This document shows, piece after piece, positions 1 to 6,027 of a stretch of 7,094 nt of DNA. Made by a program: the position numbers and the translations under genes. Each line of letters opens with the position of its first letter. The stretch's first letter is position 1. Source of the DNA: Methanosarcinales archaeon (GTDB taxonomy: Archaea > Halobacteriota > Syntropharchaeia > Alkanophagales > Methanospirareceae); assembly GCA_030665925.1 (NCBI GenBank), contig DAOUYX010000077.1, positions 1-7,094 of the forward strand, written 5' to 3'. The notes beneath the pieces were generated by a model. The model saw only the letters and a list, made by a program, of their open reading frames with translations. It had not been told where the DNA came from and did no database searches.

Positions 1-5
1 TAGAG

Positions 6-13
6 TATAAAAT
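6..13 (+). promoter_or_regulatory. Putative TATA box of the trm5 pseudogene
   Basis: The motif TATAAAAT lies about 45 bases before the first ATG of the Trm5-like frame. Archaeal TATA boxes sit about 25 bases before the transcription start, so this would start a transcript near 33-38 with a leader of roughly 15 bases. The Trm5 frame is also open back to the window edge, so an upstream N-terminal extension cannot be excluded. If it exists, this A/T-rich stretch is not a promoter. Confidence 0.4.
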
Positions 14-50
14 CTTTTTCGCATTCATTACAAATTTGATAACAGCGTTT

Positions 51-942
51 ATGAAGTTGAAAGCAGCTTTGGGGGAGGTATTAGATGAAAACGCGCTGGC
101 TAAGCTGATAAAATCGTACGACCTCCTTGGTGATATAATCATCATAAGGATCCCTCCCGCCTGGATTATATTCAAAACGGGAGATTATCGCAGAAGCGCT
201 TCACGCGATTTATCCACGGGTGCGAACCATCGCCGCTGTTCCTCTCTATTCTCATACCGATGAGCTTTTTAGAACTCGCGACTTGGAAGTGATATGGGGA
301 AAGGAGAGCTTGAAAACCACGTACAGTACAGAGAAAGTGGCTGCGTCTTCAAAGCTGACCTTGAGCACATATTCTTATCACCTCGACTCGCATATGAGCG
401 GATGCGTATTGCTAAGAAGGTCTTTCCAGGCGAAACGATAATAAATATGTTCGCAGGTGTAGGCTGCTTCTCCATTCTCATAGCGAAGGTACAACCCCGA
501 ACGAAGATTTATTCCATTGATGTGAATCCGCACGCGTATGAATACATGAAAGAGAATGTGACATTGAACAAGGTTGAAGGGAAGGTGATACCCATTCTCG
601 GCGACGCAAAAGAAGAAGCGGAGAAGTTGGAAGGTGTTGCGGATCGCATTCTCATGCCGTTGCCGGAACAGGCGCATGCGTTCCTGCCATCAGCGGTAAG
701 GGCATTACATTTGGATAAGGGCGGAGCAGTGGGAGGAACAGGAGTACGAGGCGTGATACATTTACGCTGTTTCTACGGGAAGGAAAGATGAGGCTTTATT
801 TGAGCTTCCCTTTAAAAGAGCGGAAGATACTATCGCTTTTGCCTTTGGCAGCTCTGTACGAATAGGACTGGAAGAGAAGAGGATTGTGCGTTCAGTTGCA
901 CCCTGAAAATATCATGTGGTTCTGGATTTGCGTGTAGTGTAG
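51..942 (+). pseudogene. trm5: Pseudogene of tRNA (guanine37-N1)-methyltransferase Trm5
   Basis: Intact Trm5 methylates N1 of G37 next to the tRNA anticodon using SAM, which prevents +1 frameshifting. The reading starts at ATG 51 (MKLKAALGEVL, then SYDLLGDIIIIRIPP). It moves to another frame between about 165 and 175 (SKREIIAEALHAIYPRVRTI), to a third at 321-330 (YRESGCVFKADLEHIFLSPRL), and to a last one near 760-763 (YAVSTGRKDEALFELPFKRA). A TGA at 904-906 interrupts the C-terminal signature (SVAP-stop-KYHVVLDLRVV), which really ends at TAG 940-942. The SAM-binding segment MFAGVGCFS and the DVNPHAYEYMKENV segment are preserved, but the Asn of the family's Asn-Leu-Pro motif reads Pro (657-659). 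The N-terminal D1 domain of longer Trm5 proteins is not seen. An extra stretch of about eight residues (AVGGTGVR) sits before the GVIHYY-like motif. G37 methylation is normally essential, so a functional Trm5 elsewhere in the genome is expected. Confidence 0.9.
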
Positions 943-1092
943 AGATGATGAGATGACCCAGATTGCCCGGTTCAGGGATTTTATCAAATAGTAGTACGCG
1001 TATTTTCTACTGATAATGGTGCTACAAATCAGTTCGTAGCCGATCTTTAACGCAAACTATATGCTAAATAAAATTCTTTCAACTCTTGTCGG
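943..1092. other. Spacer between trm5 pseudogene and amidohydrolase
   Basis: No gene is supported in these 150 bases. They contain a weak imperfect inverted repeat (AGTAG/CTACT with outer TATC/GATA arms, 982-1015) that could be the tail of the trm5 transcript, and the A/T-rich promoter of the amidohydrolase at the downstream end. Confidence 0.5.
1064..1073 (+). promoter_or_regulatory. Putative TATA box of the amidohydrolase gene
   Basis: CTAAATAAAA lies about 24 bases before ATG 1093. This is the spacing at which transcription would begin at or next to the start codon, giving a leaderless mRNA. No Shine-Dalgarno sequence precedes the ATG, which agrees with leaderless initiation. Confidence 0.45.
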
Positions 1093-2208
1093 ATGAGTGG
1101 TATGCAAACGAACGAACTCACGCTTTCAGGAACAGTTGTATGGGGCGATGATTTTGAAGCGAAGGACGGGTATGTCGTAATTGAGAACGGAGTGATAAAG
1201 GAAATTGGTGAGGGAAAAAGAAAGACAGAAGCAGCGATAGAAGGCATCATCGTACCCTCTTTCGTCAATGCGCATACGCACATCGGCGATTCGGTAGCAA
1301 AAGAACCTGATTTTATGCCACTTGAGAAGTTAGTGGGTCCGGGAGGGTTTAAGCATAGGATATTAGTTAAAACTCCTTACGAAACGCTGGTTTCCGCGAT
1401 GAGCGATACCATTGAGGACATGTTTGCCACCGGGACACAAATGTTTGCGGACTTTCGAGAAGGTGGCGTTTTAGGTGTGAGTGCATTAAAGGCGGCATTA
1501 CGTTTAACAGGCGAGAATGAGCGGTTACGCGCAAAGATATTTGGCAGACCTGCTGATGGAACCGGAACTGAAGCTATTAACGAACTTTTCGGAACGGTAG
1601 ATGGGATAGGCATGAGCAGTGTCGCAGACTATCCAGTGGAAGATGTCAATTCGATAGTAGTGGAGGCGAAGCGAAGGAAGAAAATGTTCGCACTCCACGC
1701 CGGTGAACGGAACGCTGAAGATGTAAAGGGTGCGATAGAACTGGAGCCCGATTTCATCGTGCATCTTCTAAACGCATCGCCGCAGGACTTCAAGAAAATG
1801 CAAGACAAGGACATAGCTGCTGTCGTGTGCATTCGGGCCAATCTGGTAACTGGTTTGGGATTGCCGTCGTTACGGCAGATGCTCGAAGCAGGATTAACAG
1901 TAGGCGTCGGTACCGATAACGTAATGCTCAATTCCCCTGATATGTTTTCTGAAATGGAATTCATCTCGAAGATCTTTCACCTTGAAGCAAGAGAGATGTT
2001 GAAGATGTGCACGCTTAATTCCGCTCGGGTGCTGAAGGAAGCGGAATCAGTGGGGTCAATAGAAGAAGGGAAAAAGGCGAATTTAGTGGTAATACGAACA
2101 GACACACCGAATATGCGAAACGTGCAAAATCCGATAAAAGGGGTGGTGAGGAGAGCGACACGTAACGACATAGCGGCAGTGGTATACGAAGGAAAGGTGG
2201 TGAAGTAA
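1093..2208 (+). CDS. Metal-dependent amidohydrolase (cytosine deaminase/chlorohydrolase group)
   Basis: This 371-residue protein belongs to the amidohydrolase superfamily, whose members hydrolyse C-N or C-Cl bonds, often deaminating purines, pyrimidines or S-adenosylhomocysteine derivatives in the cytosol. A small N-terminal beta segment (residues 9-55, ending IIVPSFVN) leads into the metal-binding HTH of strand 1 (His61, His63). It is followed by HAGE (His202), FIVHLLN (His224) and GVGTDN (Asp275), the ordered metal and catalytic ligands of a TIM-barrel hydrolase. The C-terminus (SVGSIEEGKKANLVVI, then VVYEGKVVK) is the composite beta domain usual in the family. Length and motifs look complete, so it should be active. 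The substrate cannot be read from the sequence. At 371 residues it is shorter than typical S-adenosylhomocysteine deaminases of about 420. The start may be ATG 1093 or ATG 1102. It is probably monocistronic, with its own promoter and an IS remnant downstream. Confidence 0.88.
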   Translation: MSGMQTNELTLSGTVVWGDDFEAKDGYVVIENGVIKEIGEGKRKTEAAIEGIIVPSFVNAHTHIGDSVAKEPDFMPLEKLVGPGGFKHRILVKTPYETLVSAMSDTIEDMFATGTQMFADFREGGVLGVSALKAALRLTGENERLRAKIFGRPADGTGTEAINELFGTVDGIGMSSVADYPVEDVNSIVVEAKRRKKMFALHAGERNAEDVKGAIELEPDFIVHLLNASPQDFKKMQDKDIAAVVCIRANLVTGLGLPSLRQMLEAGLTVGVGTDNVMLNSPDMFSEMEFISKIFHLEAREMLKMCTLNSARVLKEAESVGSIEEGKKANLVVIRTDTPNMRNVQNPIKGVVRRATRNDIAAVVYEGKVVK

Positions 2209-2741
2209 TTTATTGGGTGGTTAGGCAGCAAAGTATATTATTTATATTCATCTGAAGGTTAGAAAGTAATAAAAATGACTGGGGAGAATTTTGAAAAAAA
2301 CCCCAGCGTTTCTTTCGCCCGATAGTGGGTGATATGTACGATAACAGGAGCGAACGAGGCGGCAGACCAAACATAGATGAGGTAGTAATGGTCAAGCTGC
2401 TCGTGCTCCAGCAGTGGTACGGGCTATAAATCCGATCCGGAACTCGATAAGCAGGCTGTGGATCGGCTCTCGTTCAAGAAGTTTCTCGGATTTCCAGAGG
2501 GCATTCCCGATTTGCGGAATCTCAGAATCAGCAAGAAGAGAGCGCCCGTTGAGCGGCACTACGCAGTAATTAAACTGGTATTCAACGCCGGACACGTACT
2601 GGTTACTACGGTGTCGAGGCGCACGTCAAGATGATCTTTACCGCCGTTGGCTTTAACCTCTATCAGCTATATGCACACTCAGAAAGAAAGGAGTCGTATA
2701 GCATAGTTACCAATTTTAGCGTTTTCGCCCGCTGTAGGAAA
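2209..2741. other. Non-coding, decayed interval between amidohydrolase and tRNA-Val
   Basis: More than 500 bases contain no intact gene. The first 65 bases are A/T-rich without clear signals. About 2275-2690 is explained by a broken IS5-type transposase, described separately. The last 50 bases before the tRNA 3' end hold no recognisable feature apart from a weak repeat of a motif found at 2305-2321. The open frames on the minus strand here have no family resemblance and are treated as chance. Confidence 0.7.
2275..2690 (+). mobile_element. IS5-type transposase remnant with catalytic core deleted
   Basis: The N-terminal part reads FRPIVGDMYDNRSERGGRPN, then VVMVKLLVLQQWYGL in the frame of ATG 2334 until a TAA at 2427-2429. 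Skipping the four bases TAAA there continues the protein as SDPELDKQAVDRLSFKKFLGF, so this is a 4-base insertion. After IPD (about 2510) the sequence jumps straight to the C-terminal part: NLRISKKRAPVERHYAVIK, then LVFNAGHVLVTT. A further frame break near 2612-2625 leads to HVKMIFTAVGFNLYQL. The N-terminal helical domain and the C-terminal tail are typical of IS5-family DDE transposases. The roughly 200 residues that hold the DDE catalytic residues are missing. The element therefore cannot transpose. A TGA (2292-2294) also breaks the frame just upstream of FRPIV, after the codons DWGEF. No convincing terminal inverted repeats or target duplications were found, so the outer limits are approximate. 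Confidence 0.85.
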
Positions 2742-2814
2742 TGGGCCCGATGCGATTCGAACGCATGACCTCCGCCGTGTCAAGGCGACGTCATTCCAAC
2801 TAGACCACGGGCCC
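2742..2814 (-). tRNA. tRNA-Val (anticodon GAC)
   Basis: Read on the minus strand, the molecule starts GGGCCCG at 2814 and ends CGGGCCC plus discriminator A at 2742. This gives a fully paired 7-bp acceptor stem. The D arm is GTCT-AGTTGGAA-TGAC. The anticodon arm is TCGCC-TTGACAC-GGCGG, with T33 followed by anticodon GAC, which reads the Val codon GUC. The variable loop is AGGTC and the T arm is ATGCG-TTCGAAT-CGCAT. The total is 73 bases, with no intron and no encoded CCA, so CCA must be added after transcription as is common in archaea. A transposase remnant ends about 50 bases from its 3' end. I could not identify a clear TATA box at the expected distance upstream (to the right of 2814). Confidence 0.95.
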
Positions 2815-2893
2815 CCTCCTCGCTCTTTTAGGATCGTATTTCCACAGCGGTAAGTAACACTGGTAACTAACCGTAACCTGCTTTCTAATATTC

Positions 2894-2909
2894 TTTATAT
2901 TTTATATTA
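2894..2909 (+). promoter_or_regulatory. TATA-box region of the nac-nadK-PRC operon
   Basis: A run of TTTATATTTTATATTA in an A/T-rich stretch lies 53-68 bases before ATG 2962. It predicts a transcription start around 2925-2935 and a short leader that contains a purine-rich ribosome binding site. No other strong promoter is seen before the next two genes, so it probably drives all three. Confidence 0.55.
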
Positions 2910-2941
2910 TACAATACATTTGCTATTTTAAAAAATAAAAA

Positions 2942-2953
2942 GGAAAGGAAAGG
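2942..2953 (+). promoter_or_regulatory. Ribosome binding site of nac
   Basis: The purine-rich sequence GGAAAGGAAAGG ends 8 bases before ATG 2962, the usual Shine-Dalgarno spacing. It supports that ATG as the start and contrasts with the leader-poor genes elsewhere in the window. Confidence 0.5.
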
Positions 2954-2961
2954 CAAAGAAA

Positions 2962-3330
2962 ATGCACGGTGGTTTTAGAAAGGGGGGAGGCTTGAATCCC
3001 AAGAAGTTAAGCCAGCAAATGAAACAGATGGGCATAAGCTTGGAAGAGCTGAGCGATGTGGAGGAAGTCGTGATAAAAACCGCGGATGCTGAGCTCGTTT
3101 TTGAGGAGGCCGTCGTTACCGTTATGGACGCACAGGGGTCGAAGATGTATCAAATAACCGGCACACCGGTAAAACGCCCTCGGACTGAATCGGAACCAGA
3201 GGTGAGTATCTCTCAAGAGGACGTGGAAATAGTGGTGGAAAAGGCTGGGTGCAGCGAGGCAGAAGCGAAAGCTGCATTAACCGAAACGAAAGGTGATTTA
3301 GCTGAGGCGATATCCCGGCTCTCTGAGTAA
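2962..3330 (+). CDS. nac: Archaeal nascent polypeptide-associated complex protein (NAC)
   Basis: This is the archaeal homologue of eukaryotic alpha-NAC. It forms a homodimer that binds ribosomes and shields emerging polypeptides. The 122-residue length is normal for the family. A basic, glycine-rich N-terminus (HGGFRKGGGLNPKKL) precedes the segment QQMKQMGISLEELSDVEEVV. Next comes the NAC beta-barrel (about residues 36-70: VVIKTADAELVFEEAVVTVM, then YQITG). An acidic linker (about 72-84) leads to a C-terminal UBA domain (about 85-122: EDVEIVVEKAGCSEAEAKAA, then GDLAEAISRL). It is the first gene of a three-gene operon: the NAD kinase ATG follows its stop by seven bases. Nothing suggests damage. 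Confidence 0.96.
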   Translation: MHGGFRKGGGLNPKKLSQQMKQMGISLEELSDVEEVVIKTADAELVFEEAVVTVMDAQGSKMYQITGTPVKRPRTESEPEVSISQEDVEIVVEKAGCSEAEAKAALTETKGDLAEAISRLSE

Positions 3331-3337
3331 GTAAAGA

Positions 3338-4210
3338 ATGAACTTAATTCAGCCGAAACGCATTGGGATCGTATGTAAAGGTAGAGATGAGGATGTATTC
3401 GTATTAGATAAGCTGCTTGAACCCGTAGAGGAGCGTGTTGAGATTATATTCGACGAAGCAACAGCACATAAGCTCCAAAAGCGCGGTGTGAAAATAGAGG
3501 AGATGAATGTGGATCTTCTGATCTGCATTGGCGGCGATGGCACAATTCTACGGACACTTCACGCATTAAAAAGTCCTACGCCGGTATTAGGAATAAACAT
3601 GGGTGCAATCGGTTTCTTAGCGGAGGTGCAGCCAGAAAACAGCGTTTCTACACTCACAAACCTATTAGAAGAAGGGTTTGAGGTCGAGCGGAAAGAGCGG
3701 CTTTCCGTAGCGATAAACGGTAAAACGGCAAAGATGCCGTATGCGATGAATGAAGTAGTCGTGATAACGTCGAAACCCGGGAAGATGCTCCATTTCACTA
3801 TCTTCCTCGATGGTGAAGAGTTAGAGCGGTTACGAGCAGATGGTGTTATCTTCGCAACGCCCACTGGAAGCACTGCGTATGCAATGAGTGCGGGCGGACC
3901 CATAGTAGACCCAAAGGTGAATGCCACCATAATCGTGCCTATTGCACCTTTTAAACTTGCTGCGCGACCCACGGTCGTTGATATAAACAGCGAGATAAGT
4001 TTGGAACTCCTGGAGATGAAGGATGCTGAGCTGGTCATAGACGGGCAGTTTTACCGGGCGATAGGAAGAGAAGAAAGGATTAGCATTACGCGGGGCGAAC
4101 CTGCTCTTTTCGTGAAAGTATGGGACAAACATTTTTTAAAGCTTCGTGACAAATTACGGAGTGAGGAAGAAAAAGAAAATGCAAAAAATATCGGCACTGA
4201 AGTTGAGTAA
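3338..4210 (+). CDS. nadK: NAD kinase
   Basis: The enzyme phosphorylates the 2'-hydroxyl of NAD to make NADP, using ATP or, in some archaea, polyphosphate. The 290-residue protein has the family signatures in order. The GGDGT loop has catalytic Asp67 (residues 65-69). The NE pair is Asn138-Glu139 in YAMNEVVV. TPTGSTAYAMSAGGP spans about 174-188 and is followed by the C-terminal beta-rich domain (VIDGQF near 233-238). It lacks the fused phosphatase (inositol monophosphatase-like) domain present in some methanogen NAD kinases. The start lies seven bases after the nac stop, and the last 32 bases overlap the PRC-barrel start, so translation of the three genes is probably coupled. The final 20 or so residues are charged and poorly conserved in appearance. 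Confidence 0.96.
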   Translation: MNLIQPKRIGIVCKGRDEDVFVLDKLLEPVEERVEIIFDEATAHKLQKRGVKIEEMNVDLLICIGGDGTILRTLHALKSPTPVLGINMGAIGFLAEVQPENSVSTLTNLLEEGFEVERKERLSVAINGKTAKMPYAMNEVVVITSKPGKMLHFTIFLDGEELERLRADGVIFATPTGSTAYAMSAGGPIVDPKVNATIIVPIAPFKLAARPTVVDINSEISLELLEMKDAELVIDGQFYRAIGREERISITRGEPALFVKVWDKHFLKLRDKLRSEEEKENAKNIGTEVE

Positions 4211-4436
4211 CAAACGGGTTGTGGACTCAGAAGGTAGTGAGATGGGCATGTTGCATAATATAGTGGCAGATGCGGGAACGGGTATGCTGAGGGAACTCGT
4301 GGTTAAACCCGCCGAGGAGCTTGACACAAGCAGATTCAAAAAGGAGGGTGATTATATCTTTATACCGTTTGACGCGGTCAGGGCGATAAAGGACGTTATC
4401 GTAGTGGACAGTGAGAAGATGCGTACACGGGCGTGA
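4179..4436 (+). CDS. Small PRC-barrel domain protein
   Basis: An 85-residue protein made of a single PRC-barrel domain: ISALKLSNKRVVDSEGSEMG, then LRELVVKPAEELDTSRF and YIFIPFDAVRAIKDVIVV. Such stand-alone PRC-barrel proteins are very common in euryarchaea. They are related to the RimM C-terminal domain and the photosynthetic reaction centre H-subunit domain, and their archaeal role is not established (RNA processing and cell-division links have been proposed for some). I chose ATG 4179 over the earlier in-frame GTG 4146 because homologues begin at MxKISA and GTGAGGAAGA upstream could serve as ribosome binding site. The gene overlaps nadK by 32 bases. Its last codons and TGA stop overlap the 3' end of the convergent tRNA-Arg. 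Confidence 0.9.
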   Translation: MQKISALKLSNKRVVDSEGSEMGMLHNIVADAGTGMLRELVVKPAEELDTSRFKKEGDYIFIPFDAVRAIKDVIVVDSEKMRTRA

Positions 4437-4502
4437 CGGGATTTGAACCCGTGATTTGCAGCTTAGGAGGCTGCCGCCATATCCTAACTAGGCCACACGC
4501 CC
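4428..4502 (-). tRNA. tRNA-Arg (anticodon CCT)
   Basis: On the minus strand the acceptor GGGCGTG begins at 4502 and pairs with CACGCCC, with discriminator G at 4428. The D arm is GCCTAGTTAGGATATGGC. The anticodon arm is GCAGC-CTCCTAA-GCTGC with anticodon CCT, which reads AGG (Arg). The variable loop is AAATC and the T arm is ACGGG-TTCAAAT-CCCGT. It is 75 bases long, without intron or encoded CCA. Its 3' nine bases lie inside the PRC-barrel gene, which runs in the opposite direction. Confidence 0.95.
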
Positions 4503-4515
4503 TGTCTTGTCTGTC

Positions 4516-4528
4516 AAAATTTTTATTC
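4516..4528 (-). promoter_or_regulatory. Putative TATA box of tRNA-Arg
   Basis: The minus strand reads GAATAAAAATTTT, centred about 20 bases upstream of the tRNA 5' end at 4502. This is close to the normal archaeal promoter distance for a tRNA with little or no leader. Confidence 0.5.
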
Positions 4529-4531
4529 CAG

Positions 4532-4541
4532 GAGAATAAAG
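4532..4541 (+). promoter_or_regulatory. Possible TATA box of the DHH exonuclease gene
   Basis: GAGAATAAAG would place transcription start near 4560. It lies back to back with the tRNA-Arg promoter in a 115-base divergent spacer. The match is weak. A start near 4560 is compatible with either TTG 4579 or ATG 4618 as translation start. Confidence 0.3.
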
Positions 4542-4617
4542 AGCGGGTTATTCAAGAAAAGCTTTTTCTTCTCGAATATTGGAGACTTTACTGAGGTTTC
4601 AGTCAGCACTTCTTAGT

Positions 4618-6027
4618 ATGACGACATTGCAAAAGAGCGTGGAAAAGGCAGCAAAGATAATCAACGGGCACGAATACGCGCGGGTAATCTCGCATTACGA
4701 CGCAGACGGAATAACCTCCGCGGGGATTATCTGTAACGCCTTACTTCGGAGAGGTATACAGTTCCACGCGACGATTGTACACAAACTGGAGCGCGCTTTT
4801 ATTCAAGGATTGAATGAAGAACTCATCATCATTTGCGATATGGGCACCGCGCAATCTGACTTGCTATCAGAGTATCTTGTTAAGGATACGGACGTGGTAA
4901 TCATAGACCATCACGCTCCTTCAACTTCAGTTCCAGTATTTCACGCATCCGCCTCCTCAGTCCTCATAAATCCTTGCTGCCTCAGCGACGCGGAGGAAAA
5001 GCGCGAGCTGACAAACGAGCGAGGTAGCACAATTTGCGCTGCGGGACTCTCTTATCTCGTGGCACGGCGCATGTCGTCGGGCGACGATACGGGTAACGTA
5101 GACCTTGCAGGACTTGCTATAGCGGGGACATTAGGCGATAAACTGGAGTTCAATACCGGAATAAACAGAATGATTCTGGATGAGGCAATTCAAGAAGGTG
5201 TTATTTCGGTTAAAAAAGGGCTGAAGCTCGGCAATGGTAAAATACGGGATTTGATTCTTTTCGCCACCGATCCCTATATCCCGCTCGCGGGTAAGGTAGA
5301 ATGGGTAAGTGCATTTTTGGATAAGGAGAGTATAGACGGCGATAATAATTTAAGCGATTTAACGGGGGAAGAGGAAGGAAGATTGACCAGTGCGTTGTTA
5401 TCGCTATTACGAGAATCGCAAGCCGATATAAGCGACGACGCTTTGGTTGGAACCACGTACAATCTCCATTCTGAGGTGATACGGGACGGGCGAGATTTTA
5501 TGAGAATGGTGGATGCGTGCGGGCGACTGGGTAAATCGGGGATTGGCATAGGATTGTGCCTGCGTGAGAAGAAATTGATAGAAGAAGCGACCTCGCTATA
5601 CGTAAGTATTCAAACCAAACTCGTTTCTGAGTTGAATAGAATAGACCGCGAGGAGGCTGCGATAAAAGAGCTACAGAATATCTTCTATTTCTTCGTACAG
5701 GAGAGTGGGGTAACGGGCACTTTAGCTGGAGTAGTAGCGGACTATGTGTGCACGAGTAAGCCGGTAATTGTGTTAAACAAGAAAGACAGGGTAGAGGAAG
5801 GAAAGAAGGCGGAAACGAAAATATCCGCACGATGTAATAAGAAACTGCTGTCAATATCGGGGGGAATAGACCTCGCTAAGGCGCTGGAGAAAGCATCTGG
5901 GGAAGTAGCTGGTTTTGGCGGGGGGCATCCCGTTGCGGCTGGAGCATCCATTCCAGAAGGCTCGGAGGAGAAATTCATAGCAACTCTTGATACAATCATA
6001 GGTAAGCTGAAAGGAAAAAAATCGTAA
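4618..6027 (+). CDS. Archaeal RecJ-like DHH/DHHA1 single-strand exonuclease (GAN type)
   Basis: A 469-residue DHH-superfamily phosphoesterase, the archaeal RecJ/GAN kind that degrades single-stranded DNA or RNA ends with Mn2+ and, in some archaea, associates with GINS of the replisome. Catalytic motifs, numbered from ATG 4618, are SHYDADGITS (Asp28, Asp30), ICDMGT (Asp74), IIDHHAP (Asp97-His98-His99) and GTLGDK (Asp174). The DHHA1 domain has GFGGGHPVAAGA (432-443), the nucleic-acid-binding signature. The length fits euryarchaeal RecJ-like proteins. A TTG at 4579 in the same frame would add 13 residues (METLLRFQSALLS). I prefer ATG 4618, because MTTLQKSVEKAAKII looks like a normal start, but no clear ribosome binding site decides it. 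Euryarchaea often have several paralogues, so whether this one is the GINS partner or a repair or RNA-processing enzyme is open. Confidence 0.88.
   Translation: MTTLQKSVEKAAKIINGHEYARVISHYDADGITSAGIICNALLRRGIQFHATIVHKLERAFIQGLNEELIIICDMGTAQSDLLSEYLVKDTDVVIIDHHAPSTSVPVFHASASSVLINPCCLSDAEEKRELTNERGSTICAAGLSYLVARRMSSGDDTGNVDLAGLAIAGTLGDKLEFNTGINRMILDEAIQEGVISVKKGLKLGNGKIRDLILFATDPYIPLAGKVEWVSAFLDKESIDGDNNLSDLTGEEEGRLTSALLSLLRESQADISDDALVGTTYNLHSEVIRDGRDFMRMVDACGRLGKSGIGIGLCLREKKLIEEATSLYVSIQTKLVSELNRIDREEAAIKELQNIFYFFVQESGVTGTLAGVVADYVCTSKPVIVLNKKDRVEEGKKAETKISARCNKKLLSISGGIDLAKALEKASGEVAGFGGGHPVAAGASIPEGSEEKFIATLDTIIGKLKGKKS

Noticed and set aside
321..330. Programmed frameshift in trm5
   Set aside because: A 5-base tandem duplication explains the shift exactly, and the other frame breaks and the lost motif point to decay.
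904..906. TGA as a recoded (selenocysteine) codon in Trm5
   Set aside because: Homologues have Arg at this position, no SECIS-like hairpin was evident, and the gene is already broken in three other places.
982..1015. Imperfect inverted repeat downstream of the trm5 pseudogene as a terminator
   Set aside because: The arms are short (5 and 4 pairs) with unequal spacing and no T-run, and archaeal termination does not depend on such hairpins.
997..1050. Short frame RVFSTDNGATNQFVADL that recalls the DNG motif of integrase-core transposases
   Set aside because: Only about 17 residues match loosely, with no upstream or downstream family context, so it cannot be told from chance.
2209..2275. Terminal inverted repeat of the IS5 remnant paired with 2690-2720
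   Set aside because: The best alignment of the left flank with the reverse complement of the right flank had too many mismatches to be convincing.
2392..2595. Minus-strand open frame over the transposase remnant
   Set aside because: It is antisense to a recognised transposase sequence and shows no family motif.
3559..4132. Long minus-strand open frames opposite nadK
   Set aside because: They lie entirely antisense to a clearly conserved gene and have low-complexity Ser-rich translations typical of shadow frames.
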